From NCBI RefSeq assembly GCF_014836335.1, contig NZ_JACSRA010000002.1:124001-188000 (forward strand): a stretch of DNA of 64,000 nt, read 5' to 3'. Within the stretch, counting starts at the first letter, position 1; every line of letters begins with the position of its first letter. Source of the stretch: Clostridium cibarium. Lineage in GTDB: Bacteria > Bacillota > Clostridia > Clostridiales > Clostridiaceae. This document shows positions 18,393 through 26,043 of this stretch, one piece after another. The notes below the pieces were generated by a model. It saw only the letters and a program-made list of their open reading frames with translations, did no database searches and was not told where the DNA came from. Both the position numbers and the translations under genes were made by a program.

Positions 18393-19706
18393 CTATAATA
18401 CTTTATTACAAATCTCTCTTATTTTTTTTCTCATATCTCCTATCATATAAAGGGAGCCACTTACAAGAATCAGATCATCTTTATCAGCTTCCTGGAGTGC
18501 CAGAGTCAAAGCTTCATTATACCCTTCCATAGCAACACAATTGCTATTATACTTCATAGCAACCTTTTTCAAATCAACAGCAAGTTCTGCTCTATCACTA
18601 TGGGGAGTAAGAGCATATACTTTCCTTGCCATAGGTGCTATAACCTTTACCATTTCTTCTACTTGTTTATCTGCTAATATTCCTAAAAGCAAATAAATAT
18701 TTTTATATTTCAAATACTTTTTTACATTAACACTTAATTGACTTATACCTTGGATATTATGTGCTCCATCTATTACTATTAAAGGATTCCTAGACATTAT
18801 TTCAAACCTTCCAATCCATTTAACCTTCTCTATAGATTTTTTTATTTCTTCTTCTACTATTTCTAAATTTTCCTTTTTACAAATCACTTCATATGCCTTA
18901 AGGGCTACTAAAAGATTAGTTATTTGATGTGCTCCAAGTAATGGTAATTTTAAATCAATAGTCTGTTCTTTAAAATTAACTTGTACATGTTGATAGATTT
19001 TATTTTCATCTAATATATCTATTAATACTCCATCCTTGTAGTCTACATTATAAATTGTAGAATTCATCTCCTTAGCTTTATTATAAATAGCCATATAAGC
19101 TTCTTCTTCCTGAGGATAAGTTACTACTGGAGTATTGCTTTTAATTATCCCTGCTTTTTCACAAGCTATTTCAGAAAGTGTATTTCCTAGTAGATTAGTA
19201 TGATCAAAACTAATAGATGCTATTACACTTACTATTGGCATAATAACATTTGTAGAGTCTAACCTTCCTCCAAGACCTACCTCTATAACTCCATAATCAA
19301 CATTTTCTTCATAGAAGTACAAAAACATTAAGCAAGTTATTATTTCAAATTCAGTAGGATGGCTAAACCCTTCCTCTATAACCTTATCTACAGCAATTTT
19401 AATCTTATCCATTAAGTATCCTAATCTCTCTTTAGGTATATTATCACCATTTATTTGAATTCTTTCTTCAAATTCCTCTAGATATGGTGAAGTATACATA
19501 CCTACCTTATACCCCTTTCCTCTAAGAAGAGAAGTTATCATAGCTGTAATAGACCCTTTTCCATTAGTGCCTGCTATATGTATAAGTTTAAGTTCTTTCT
19601 GTGGATTACCAAGTAGTTCTAATAATTTATATGTTCTCTCTAATCCATAATTTGATCCAAAGTTTCCAACCTGTTTTATATAATTCATAGCCTCTTTATA
19701 TTTCAT
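18393..19706 (-). CDS. folC: Folylpolyglutamate synthase / dihydrofolate synthase
   Basis: A 437-residue Mur-ligase superfamily enzyme with the ATP-binding loop HIAGTNGKGSITAM (about residue 43), the family motif YTSPYLEEFEERI, GGRLDSTNV, ISFDHTNLLG and the C-terminal IDGAHNIQG. It adds glutamate to dihydropteroate or folates in the cytoplasm. Length is normal. It lies upstream of the 18235 hairpin and is divergent in function from neighbouring genes. Confidence 0.95.
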   Translation of the reverse strand: MKYKEAMNYIKQVGNFGSNYGLERTYKLLELLGNPQKELKLIHIAGTNGKGSITAMITSLLRGKGYKVGMYTSPYLEEFEERIQINGDNIPKERLGYLMDKIKIAVDKVIEEGFSHPTEFEIITCLMFLYFYEENVDYGVIEVGLGGRLDSTNVIMPIVSVIASISFDHTNLLGNTLSEIACEKAGIIKSNTPVVTYPQEEEAYMAIYNKAKEMNSTIYNVDYKDGVLIDILDENKIYQHVQVNFKEQTIDLKLPLLGAHQITNLLVALKAYEVICKKENLEIVEEEIKKSIEKVKWIGRFEIMSRNPLIVIDGAHNIQGISQLSVNVKKYLKYKNIYLLLGILADKQVEEMVKVIAPMARKVYALTPHSDRAELAVDLKKVAMKYNSNCVAMEGYNEALTLALQEADKDDLILVSGSLYMIGDMRKKIREICNKVL

Positions 19707-19762
19707 TACTTATCATCCTATTCATTTTAATTAATATCTATATTATAAGATAGAAAAAAAAT

Positions 19763-19794
19763 AAGTCAAACGCAATGACCTTTGCGTTTGACTT
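19763..19794. terminator. Terminator ending the second Tad block
   Basis: A 13-bp perfect stem (AAGTCAAACGCAA/TTGCGTTTGACTT) lies 15 bp beyond the stop of the last gene of the pilus block; on the minus strand it is followed by ATTTTTTTTC. Confidence 0.9.
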
Positions 19795-19808
19795 GTACTA
19801 AATTACTT

Positions 19809-20732
19809 TTATATAGATCTTGAAACAATTTCTTTAAACTTGCTTGAACAGTCTTGCATTTGTCCATATAAGTCATAAGAAACTTCTGATTGAGAACTAG
19901 CATAGATATAATCCTTAATCATAATAATTACTACCACTGGTTCAATAAATGTAGCAGATATTATTGCCCATAATAAAATAGCTACTATTATGCCTATAAA
20001 AAATCCTTTTGAATGCATAAGTGGAGTTAAGAAACCTATTATTAAAAATAACATAAATGCTTTTATAGCCACTACTCCAATTGCAACCTTAGCACTAGCT
20101 TTAAAAATAGCTTTCCAGTTTTGTACATATAGTACTATTCCATCTGCTGTCTTTTTCCATACATTACTTTCATCATTCTTTATATAAATATATGCCATTA
20201 CTGCTTCATCAACATAATTTGTTACAGTCTTAATAAAGAACTTTACGATCCACATGAATGTTCCAATCCCAGGAATAAAATCCAAGAAATCTTCTACTCT
20301 ATTTAAAACAGACAACCCTTGATTTGTAGCACCTCTAATTAAACTATCAAAACCAAAACCAACATTAGTTGTTATAAAGTTTTCTTTAACAGTTCTCTTT
20401 GCATACTCAACTTGTCCTTCCTCAGGTAAACATCCATAAGCCATATAATATGCTATTACAGAAACATGTCCAGCTTTTATTAAATACATAACCCAGTGAT
20501 TTATGAAATATACCACTGCCATTACTGCTATTACTGCTATAAAAGTAAATATTGTTGGATCAAATCTACCATGAGTCATTTTTCTCAATGCTGCCCCTAT
20601 ACCAAAAAATATTCCAAATACTAAGAATGCTATTACTCCCTTTAGAATATTTGCTCCCATTCTTACCATGATCATAGGCATCGTCTTAGTCAATATTTCC
20701 ATAGTACTTCTATTTTTCATATCTTCGTTCAT
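19809..20732 (-). CDS. Polytopic membrane protein at the end of the Tad block, unknown
   Basis: A 307-residue protein with about six hydrophobic spans (VIAFLVFGIFFGIGAAL, FIAVIAVMAVVYFI, and two C-terminal pairs) and a central amphipathic region FLDFIPGIGTFMWIVKFF. I do not recognise a defined family. It follows the prepilin peptidase gene by 26 bp and precedes a terminator, so it is transcribed as the last gene of the pilus block. A role in pilus assembly or regulation is inferred only from position. GAGGAGTGTAATTA precedes the ATG. Confidence 0.7.
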   Translation of the reverse strand: MNEDMKNRSTMEILTKTMPMIMVRMGANILKGVIAFLVFGIFFGIGAALRKMTHGRFDPTIFTFIAVIAVMAVVYFINHWVMYLIKAGHVSVIAYYMAYGCLPEEGQVEYAKRTVKENFITTNVGFGFDSLIRGATNQGLSVLNRVEDFLDFIPGIGTFMWIVKFFIKTVTNYVDEAVMAYIYIKNDESNVWKKTADGIVLYVQNWKAIFKASAKVAIGVVAIKAFMLFLIIGFLTPLMHSKGFFIGIIVAILLWAIISATFIEPVVVIIMIKDYIYASSQSEVSYDLYGQMQDCSSKFKEIVSRSI

Positions 20733-20758
20733 TAATTACACTCCTCAATTTTTACATT

Positions 20759-21271
20759 CTATATAAATTTATATACTATTATTAACTGGGAAACAGTCCC
20801 AAGTAATATTGCTACCGCAAAAGGAAATCTTCCATTCCCTTTTTCATAATCTACCATGCTTTTACTCAATATTAAATTAAATAAAAAGCTGAAAAGATAC
20901 TTAATTCTTTTCAAAAAATTTTTTCTAATTAATATAAGTATTATTGATACAATTCCCCCTGCTATGAAGGAATATATAATATTATTCAATAAAAATTGCC
21001 ATCCCATTAAAAATCCTATAGTTGAAAATAATTTAATATCACCTGCTCCAAACATCTTAAATATAAACAGCGGTGCAAATACTATTATAGGAATAATCCC
21101 TCCAATTAAGGAATCCACTCCTCTACCTAAACCTCCAAATATAAAATTCAATAATAGTCCACCTATAACAAAAGGCAATAATACCACATTATATATCTTA
21201 TTGTTTCTAACATCTGTAACAAAACAAATAACCACCAATAACACTAAAATTCCTTTTATAAAAATCTCCAA
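20759..21271 (-). CDS. Type IV prepilin peptidase, TadV/CpaA-like (copy 1)
   Basis: A 170-residue A24-family aspartyl protease with two catalytic aspartates: the first in FVTDVRNNKIYN and the second in the GxGD motif FGAGDIKLFS. It has about six membrane spans and lacks the N-terminal methyltransferase domain of PilD, as expected for TadV/CpaA. It should cleave the leader of the Flp pilin and TadE-like pseudopilins. The start is TTG at 21271 with AGGAGG five bases upstream. The gene lies 9 bp after a second peptidase gene. Confidence 0.9.
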   Translation of the reverse strand: MEIFIKGILVLLVVICFVTDVRNNKIYNVVLLPFVIGGLLLNFIFGGLGRGVDSLIGGIIPIIVFAPLFIFKMFGAGDIKLFSTIGFLMGWQFLLNNIIYSFIAGGIVSIILILIRKNFLKRIKYLFSFLFNLILSKSMVDYEKGNGRFPFAVAILLGTVSQLIIVYKFI

Positions 21272-21280
21272 AACAACCTC

Positions 21281-21889
21281 CTACTGTAACACATTTACCA
21301 AAATACACGCTACTAAAATAAATGGCACAAAAGGCATTTCTTTTTTTCTATTTTTAAAACTTTTAATTAAATAAAATACTCCTATAATAGCTACAAATAA
21401 TGAAGCTAAAAATAAAACCATCAAGATTCCATCTAAGCCATAATATAGTGATAATATTGACAATAAAATTGCATCACCATAACCTAATGCTTCATTAGTA
21501 AATTTACTTAATAAAAACACTACGATTGATATCACTAAAAAAGCTATACCAACGTTTATTAAATTATCTTTGTTTATTACAAATACTGATGCTACACTTA
21601 CTACTGCTAACATAATTATCACTTTGTTTGATACTACCTTTTCTTTAATATCAACTAATGCTAAAGCAAATAATAAGAATGTAACTATACTATCAAAAAT
21701 TAATTTTATACAAGGTTCTTCATAATAAGTTAATCCCCCTATTAAAATAACTAGAATAATACCCTGTAAATATGTAAACTTATTCTTCAAAACGCTAAAA
21801 TTAATTTTTTTATCTTTTATACTACTTTCTATTACTCCATAGAAAAGCCATAGTATTAATGCTCCTATGGGAAGAAAATATGGTGACAT
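21281..21889 (-). CDS. Type IV prepilin peptidase-like protein (copy 2)
   Basis: A 202-residue membrane protein of the same A24 family, with catalytic aspartates in ALVDIKEKVVSNKV and LGYGDAILLSIL. It is longer than its neighbour, with an extra N-terminal span (PIGALILWLFYGVI). Two adjacent prepilin peptidases suggest division of labour between pilin and TadE/TadG-type substrates; that is inference. GGAGGTGGGAAC precedes the ATG. Confidence 0.87.
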   Translation of the reverse strand: MSPYFLPIGALILWLFYGVIESSIKDKKINFSVLKNKFTYLQGIILVILIGGLTYYEEPCIKLIFDSIVTFLLFALALVDIKEKVVSNKVIIMLAVVSVASVFVINKDNLINVGIAFLVISIVVFLLSKFTNEALGYGDAILLSILSLYYGLDGILMVLFLASLFVAIIGVFYLIKSFKNRKKEMPFVPFILVACILVNVLQ

Positions 21890-21942
21890 GTTCCCACCTC
21901 CTTTGTTTATTTGCCATCTCCACCTTCACTTGAATTATTACT

Positions 21943-22689
21943 TCATTTGTCTCCGATCCAAGCCTTTACACGAGCTTTATGTTTCATGTGAAAAACCTTC
22001 TTAGATATTAAAGGAAATGGCACCTTCACGTTATACTGAACTTGAATTACTATATCTTCACCGTTATTAAAGGTTGTCCCCTCAAAGTTTAAAGCGTCCT
22101 TTACATTAGATACCTTATTGCCACCAGCATCTACTAAATTCATCTTACCTAATTTATCTTCAGAGGATTCCTTATCATTCCCTAAGTCCATTAGAAATAA
22201 ATATTTCGAAATATTCTCACAAACTGCTGCTGCAGCTTTATCTTTATAAGAATTACCTATAGCACATAAAATCATTATCCCTTCTTTTCCAGGGTTATCT
22301 TTAACAGTATTCATTAAATTTCCCAAATCACTATTACCTTGCATTTGTGCATTAATCTCAGCAATATCTCCCATTTGAACATCTTCTTGTGTTTGTATTT
22401 TATTAAACTTAGAAAGTGCTTCTAAAACTACCTTTTTTTGTTCTTCAACTTTATCTGCTGAATCCCCCATAGCAGTACTTGCAGAACTTGCTATATCCTT
22501 TAATCCTGATCTTTCATAAAGATATGAATATTCACTAATATTATTAGCAGTATGACTTAATGAATTTTTCATAGTTTCATCAATATATACAAGCCTCATT
22601 ATAAAGGCTAAAGTAAGCATTGCTAAAGCAAATATTGGCACTACTAATGCTGCTTCTACGGTTATAGATCCTTTATTTCTTTTAAACAT
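21943..22689 (-). CDS. TadE-like pseudopilin (second copy)
   Basis: A 248-residue protein starting MFKRNKGSITVEAALVVP, the TadE signature of a short basic leader, a glycine cleavage site and glutamate five residues on (G-S-I-T-V-E). A single membrane helix is followed by a large extracytoplasmic domain. TadE proteins are minor pseudopilins needed for Flp pilus assembly. The gene follows the 57-residue lipoprotein with a 9-bp gap. Confidence 0.85.
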   Translation of the reverse strand: MFKRNKGSITVEAALVVPIFALAMLTLAFIMRLVYIDETMKNSLSHTANNISEYSYLYERSGLKDIASSASTAMGDSADKVEEQKKVVLEALSKFNKIQTQEDVQMGDIAEINAQMQGNSDLGNLMNTVKDNPGKEGIMILCAIGNSYKDKAAAAVCENISKYLFLMDLGNDKESSEDKLGKMNLVDAGGNKVSNVKDALNFEGTTFNNGEDIVIQVQYNVKVPFPLISKKVFHMKHKARVKAWIGDK

Positions 22690-22698
22690 CCTCGTAAA

Positions 22699-22872
22699 TC
22701 ACCTAATCTTTATATCAAATTTGAATCCAATTCTTGAATTCGAATTATTGTCTTCTTTTATCGTGCTTTTCTTTGAAGCCGATTCATAAGCTTCATCTCT
22801 GCTACAACTAACTATTGCAAATGTTGCTATAATCAGTAGCAATACCCCTAATATATTTTTCTTTTTCACCAT
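22699..22872 (-). CDS. Tiny lipoprotein of the Tad block
   Basis: A 57-residue product starting at ATG 22872 (AGGTGGAA upstream). It has a lysine-rich start, a hydrophobic stretch LGVLLLIIATFAIVSC with lipobox IVSC, then a short charged region ending RIGFKFDIKIR. It sits between the four-lipoprotein array and the second TadE gene. Its end resembles the terminal strand of the array proteins (MIIFSFSLRK) only loosely, so it may be a shrunken relative; this is uncertain. Confidence 0.65.
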   Translation of the reverse strand: MVKKKNILGVLLLIIATFAIVSCSRDEAYESASKKSTIKEDNNSNSRIGFKFDIKIR

Positions 22873-22922
22873 TTCCACCTTATTTAGTAAAGTTTATGTA
22901 AAGTAGTTAAAACATTTTAATA

Positions 22923-23636
22923 TTATTTTCTTAGTGAAAAACTAAATATTATCATATTTGTGTTTTTGCCAGCTCTTTTGCTTCCACCTTCTATACCTTC
23001 ATGGAATGAACCTACGTCTCTTGCTGATGCTCCTTGTTTTTCTTTCGATTGTATCTTCTTAATATGCTCTGACATCCATTTATCTAATGAGGCAAAATCA
23101 TAATCACTACCTTGTACTTCTTGTACTAATTCTTTAAACATCTTAAAGTTGTCCAATTTAAACTCTTCTGTTGTTGGATAGTCAATTGTTATTTGATATA
23201 AATAACGTGGTCCATCTGTATTTTTACTTTCATAAGCACTATAAGATATAGAATATCTATGATCTCCACCATCATTAAGATTTACACCTTCAGTTGTTGT
23301 TATACTATAGCCTTTCCCCCCTTCAAGTGAACAATCATTTTCATCTTTAGCTATATGCACTGGCATTTTCATATTTTTATCTGCATTATAAGCTGTCTTA
23401 ACTCCATACTTCTCTAAAATATCCTTAATCTCTTTTGTCTGCTTAGCTCCTAAATCAAAAATATTTTTTTGTGTAGGCTCTATTTTCTTAAATCCATCTT
23501 TTGAATCTGAAGTGCTTTCTTCCTTTGTAGTAGTTTCTGTTGATGACGTGTTTCCACTATTACTTTTACCACACCCTACTACACTAAATGCTAATGTTAA
23601 CGACATTATTATTGCTAAAATCCTTTTCTTTTTCAT
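22923..23636 (-). CDS. Tad-locus lipoprotein, array copy 1
   Basis: A 237-residue secreted lipoprotein (AFSVVGCGKS, lipobox VVGC) with a Ser/Thr-rich spacer to about residue 45 and a globular domain without a family I recognise. The last ~95 residues, starting LYQITIDYPTTEEF, are almost the same as in the other three copies, whereas residues 70-140 differ. Key conserved elements are an invariant NDCS-type motif near residue 100 and the C-terminal SFHEGIEGG. It is the array member closest to the second TadE gene, and the only one without a hairpin following it. Confidence 0.8.
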   Translation of the reverse strand: MKKKRILAIIMSLTLAFSVVGCGKSNSGNTSSTETTTKEESTSDSKDGFKKIEPTQKNIFDLGAKQTKEIKDILEKYGVKTAYNADKNMKMPVHIAKDENDCSLEGGKGYSITTTEGVNLNDGGDHRYSISYSAYESKNTDGPRYLYQITIDYPTTEEFKLDNFKMFKELVQEVQGSDYDFASLDKWMSEHIKKIQSKEKQGASARDVGSFHEGIEGGSKRAGKNTNMIIFSFSLRK

Positions 23637-23672
23637 CCCTTACCCCTTGTTTATGTAAAGTAGTTAAAACAT

Positions 23673-23712
23673 CTTAATACAGCACCTGCATATAATCAAA
23701 TGCTGTATTAAG
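23673..23712. repeat. Spacer hairpin between lipoprotein copies 1 and 2
   Basis: A 12-bp perfect inverted repeat (CTTAATACAGCA/TGCTGTATTAAG) follows copy 2. Nearly the same element stands at 24476-24513 and 25271-25310. On the minus strand it is not followed by a strong T-run, so it may attenuate or protect transcripts rather than end them. Confidence 0.75.
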
Positions 23713-23719
23713 TTTCATA

Positions 23720-24439
23720 TTATTTTCTTAGTGAAAAACTAAATATTATCATATTTGTGTTTTTACCAGCTCTTTTACTTCCGCCTTCTATACCCTCATG
23801 GAATGAACCTACGTCCCTTGCTGATGCTCCTTGTTTTTCCTTTGATTGTATCTTCTTAATATGCTCTGACATCCATTTATCTAATGAAGCAAAATCATAA
23901 TCACTACCTTGTACTTCTTGTACTAATTCTTTAAACATTTTAAAGTTGTCTAATTTAAACTCTTCAGTTGTTGGATAGTCAATTGTTATTTGATATAAAT
24001 AACGTACTTCATTATTATTTTCCTTATCCACATATGCATTATGAAGTATTTGATATTCATGTTCTCCACCATCATTAATCTTTACATCGCCAGTTGTTGA
24101 TATATTGTACCCTTTAGTAGCATCGTAAGAACAATCATTTTCATCCTTTGCAATGTGTATTGGAACATTGGTATTATGTTCTCCATTATACGCAGTCTTT
24201 ATTCCATACTTTTCAAGTATAGCCTTTATTTCTTTTGTTTGTTTTGCTCCTAATTCAAGAACATTTTTTTCTGTATTTTCTATCTTTTTAAATCCATCTT
24301 TTGAATCTGAAGAAGAACTATCTTCCTTTGTTGTAGCTTCTGTTGATGAAGTGTTTCCACTATTACTTTTACCACACCCTACTACACTAAATGCTAATGT
24401 TAACGACATTATTATTGCTAAAATCCTTTTCTTTTTCAT
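23720..24439 (-). CDS. Tad-locus lipoprotein, array copy 2
   Basis: A 239-residue paralogue with the identical signal and lipobox to copy 1. It is the most divergent member in the centre (AYNGEHNTNVPIHIAKDE, YNISTTGDVKINDGG) and has two additional residues, yet its C-terminal ~95 residues match copy 1 exactly as far as I can see. This points to recent duplication or gene conversion with diversification confined to the middle. The function is unknown; export and position suggest a surface accessory of the pilus. Confidence 0.8.
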   Translation of the reverse strand: MKKKRILAIIMSLTLAFSVVGCGKSNSGNTSSTEATTKEDSSSSDSKDGFKKIENTEKNVLELGAKQTKEIKAILEKYGIKTAYNGEHNTNVPIHIAKDENDCSYDATKGYNISTTGDVKINDGGEHEYQILHNAYVDKENNNEVRYLYQITIDYPTTEEFKLDNFKMFKELVQEVQGSDYDFASLDKWMSEHIKKIQSKEKQGASARDVGSFHEGIEGGSKRAGKNTNMIIFSFSLRK

Positions 24440-24475
24440 CCCTTACCCCTTGTTTATCTAAAGTAGTTAGAACAT

Positions 24476-24513
24476 CTTAATACAGCACTCATATAATCAA
24501 ATGCTGTATTAAG
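24476..24513. repeat. Spacer hairpin between lipoprotein copies 2 and 3
   Basis: The same 12-bp inverted repeat as at 23673, with a two-base shorter loop. Confidence 0.75.
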
Positions 24514-24520
24514 TTTTATA

Positions 24521-25234
24521 TTATTTTCTTAGTGAAAAACTAAATATTATCATATTTGTGTTTTTACCAGCTCTTTTACGCCCACCTTCAATACCTTCAT
24601 GAAATGAGCCTACATCCCTTGCTGATGCCCCTTGTTTTTCTTTTGCTTGTATCTTCTTAATATGTTCTGACATCCATTTATCTAACGAGGCAAAATCATA
24701 ATCGCTACCTTGTACTTCTTGTACTAATTCTTTAAACATCTTAAAGTTATCTAATTTAAACTCTTCTGTTGTTGGATAATCAATTGTTATTTGATATAAA
24801 TAAAGTGGTCCATATGTATTTTTACTTTCATATGCATTATAAAGTATTTGATACTCATGTTCTCCACCATCATTAAGCTTCACATCTCCAGTTGTTGATA
24901 TATTGTAACCTTTTCCTCCTTGAAGCGAACAATCATTTTCGTCTTTAGCTACGTGTACAGGAACACTTGTATTATTTTCATTATTAAATTCTGTTTTTAC
25001 TCCATACTTTTCCAAAATATCCTTAATCTCTTTTGTCTGCTTTCCACCTAAATCAAAGACATTTTTTTGTGTAGGCTCTATTTTCTTAAATTCATCTTTT
25101 GAATCCGAAGTATTTTCTTCCTTTGTAGTAGTTTCTGTTGATGATGTGTTTCCACTATTACTTTTACCACACCCTACTACACTAAATGCTAATGTTAACG
25201 ACATTATTATTGCTAAAATCCTTTTCTTTTTCAT
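24521..25234 (-). CDS. Tad-locus lipoprotein, array copy 3
   Basis: A 237-residue paralogue. Distinguishing changes are ENTSDSKDEFKK in the spacer, FNNENNTSVPVHVAKDE in the variable region and GGRKRAG near the C-terminus. The TTGDVKLNDGGEHEYQILYNAYES segment is shared with copy 4 but not copy 1, so variable-region segments look shuffled between copies. Lipobox and C-terminal block are conserved. Confidence 0.8.
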   Translation of the reverse strand: MKKKRILAIIMSLTLAFSVVGCGKSNSGNTSSTETTTKEENTSDSKDEFKKIEPTQKNVFDLGGKQTKEIKDILEKYGVKTEFNNENNTSVPVHVAKDENDCSLQGGKGYNISTTGDVKLNDGGEHEYQILYNAYESKNTYGPLYLYQITIDYPTTEEFKLDNFKMFKELVQEVQGSDYDFASLDKWMSEHIKKIQAKEKQGASARDVGSFHEGIEGGRKRAGKNTNMIIFSFSLRK

Positions 25235-25270
25235 CCCTTACCCCTTGTTTATGTAAAGTAGTTAAAACAT

Positions 25271-25310
25271 CTTAATACAGCACCTGCATATAATCAAATG
25301 CTGTATTAAG
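25271..25310. repeat. Spacer hairpin between lipoprotein copies 3 and 4
   Basis: The same 12-bp inverted repeat as at 23673, identical also in most of the loop. Confidence 0.75.
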
Positions 25311-25317
25311 TTTTATA

Positions 25318-26031
25318 TTATTTTCTTAGTGAAAAACTAAATATTACCATATTTGTATTTTTACCAGCTCTTTTGTCTCCACCTTCTATACCTTCATGGA
25401 ATGAACCTACATCCCTTGCTGATGCTCCTTCCTTTTCTCCCGATTGTATCTTTCTAATATGTTCGGACATCCATTTATCTAATGATGCAAAATCATAATC
25501 ACTACCTTGTACTTCTTGTACTAATTCTTTAAACATCTTAAAGTTATCTAATTTAAACTGTTCTGTTGTTGGATAGTCAAATGTGATTTGATATAAATAC
25601 TCTGGTCCATCTGTTTTTTTACTTTCATATGCATTGTAAAGTATTTGATACTCATGTTCTCCACCATCATTAAGCTTCACATCTCCAGTTGTACTAATAG
25701 TGTAACCTTTTCCTCCTTGATACGCACAATCATTTTCATCTTTTGCTATATGTATAGGAACACTTGTATTTTTTTCACTATTATATGCTGTTTTCACTCC
25801 ATATTTATCTAAAATGGTCTTAATTTCTTTTGTCTGCTTTGCACCTAAGTCAAAGACATTTTTTTGTGTAGGCTCTATTTTCTTAAATCCATCTTTTGAA
25901 TCTGAAGTGCTTTCTTCTTTTGTAGTAGTTTCTGTTGATGATGTGTTTCCACTATTACTTTTACCACACCCTACTACACTAAATGCTAATGTTAATGACA
26001 TTATTATTGCTATTATTCTTTTCTTTCTCAT
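25318..26031 (-). CDS. Tad-locus lipoprotein, array copy 4
   Basis: A 237-residue paralogue and the first transcribed member, 12 bp after the TadG-like gene with its own AGGAGGAATAAAG ribosome site. It starts MRKKRIIAI instead of MKKKRILAI, has a distinctive EHIRKIQSGEKEGAS segment and GGDKRAG, and so is the most divergent at its ends. This suggests it is the ancestral copy from which copies 3 to 1 arose by duplication of an ~800-bp unit. Confidence 0.8.
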   Translation of the reverse strand: MRKKRIIAIIMSLTLAFSVVGCGKSNSGNTSSTETTTKEESTSDSKDGFKKIEPTQKNVFDLGAKQTKEIKTILDKYGVKTAYNSEKNTSVPIHIAKDENDCAYQGGKGYTISTTGDVKLNDGGEHEYQILYNAYESKKTDGPEYLYQITFDYPTTEQFKLDNFKMFKELVQEVQGSDYDFASLDKWMSEHIRKIQSGEKEGASARDVGSFHEGIEGGDKRAGKNTNMVIFSFSLRK

Positions 26032-26043
26032 CTTTATTCCTCC

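Larger units (their letters stand above)
22923..26031 (-). repeat. Four-copy tandem gene array, ~800-bp period
   Basis: Gene-to-gene spacings are 797, 801 and 797 bp. The repeated unit includes the coding region, the ribosome-site region and the spacer hairpin. Strong identity at both ends and variability in the centre are directly visible from the protein sequences. Confidence 0.9.

Noticed and set aside
22923-26031. Regular repeats that might suggest a CRISPR array
   Set aside because: The repeat unit is an ~800-bp lipoprotein gene with intact reading frame, not short repeats with unique spacers.
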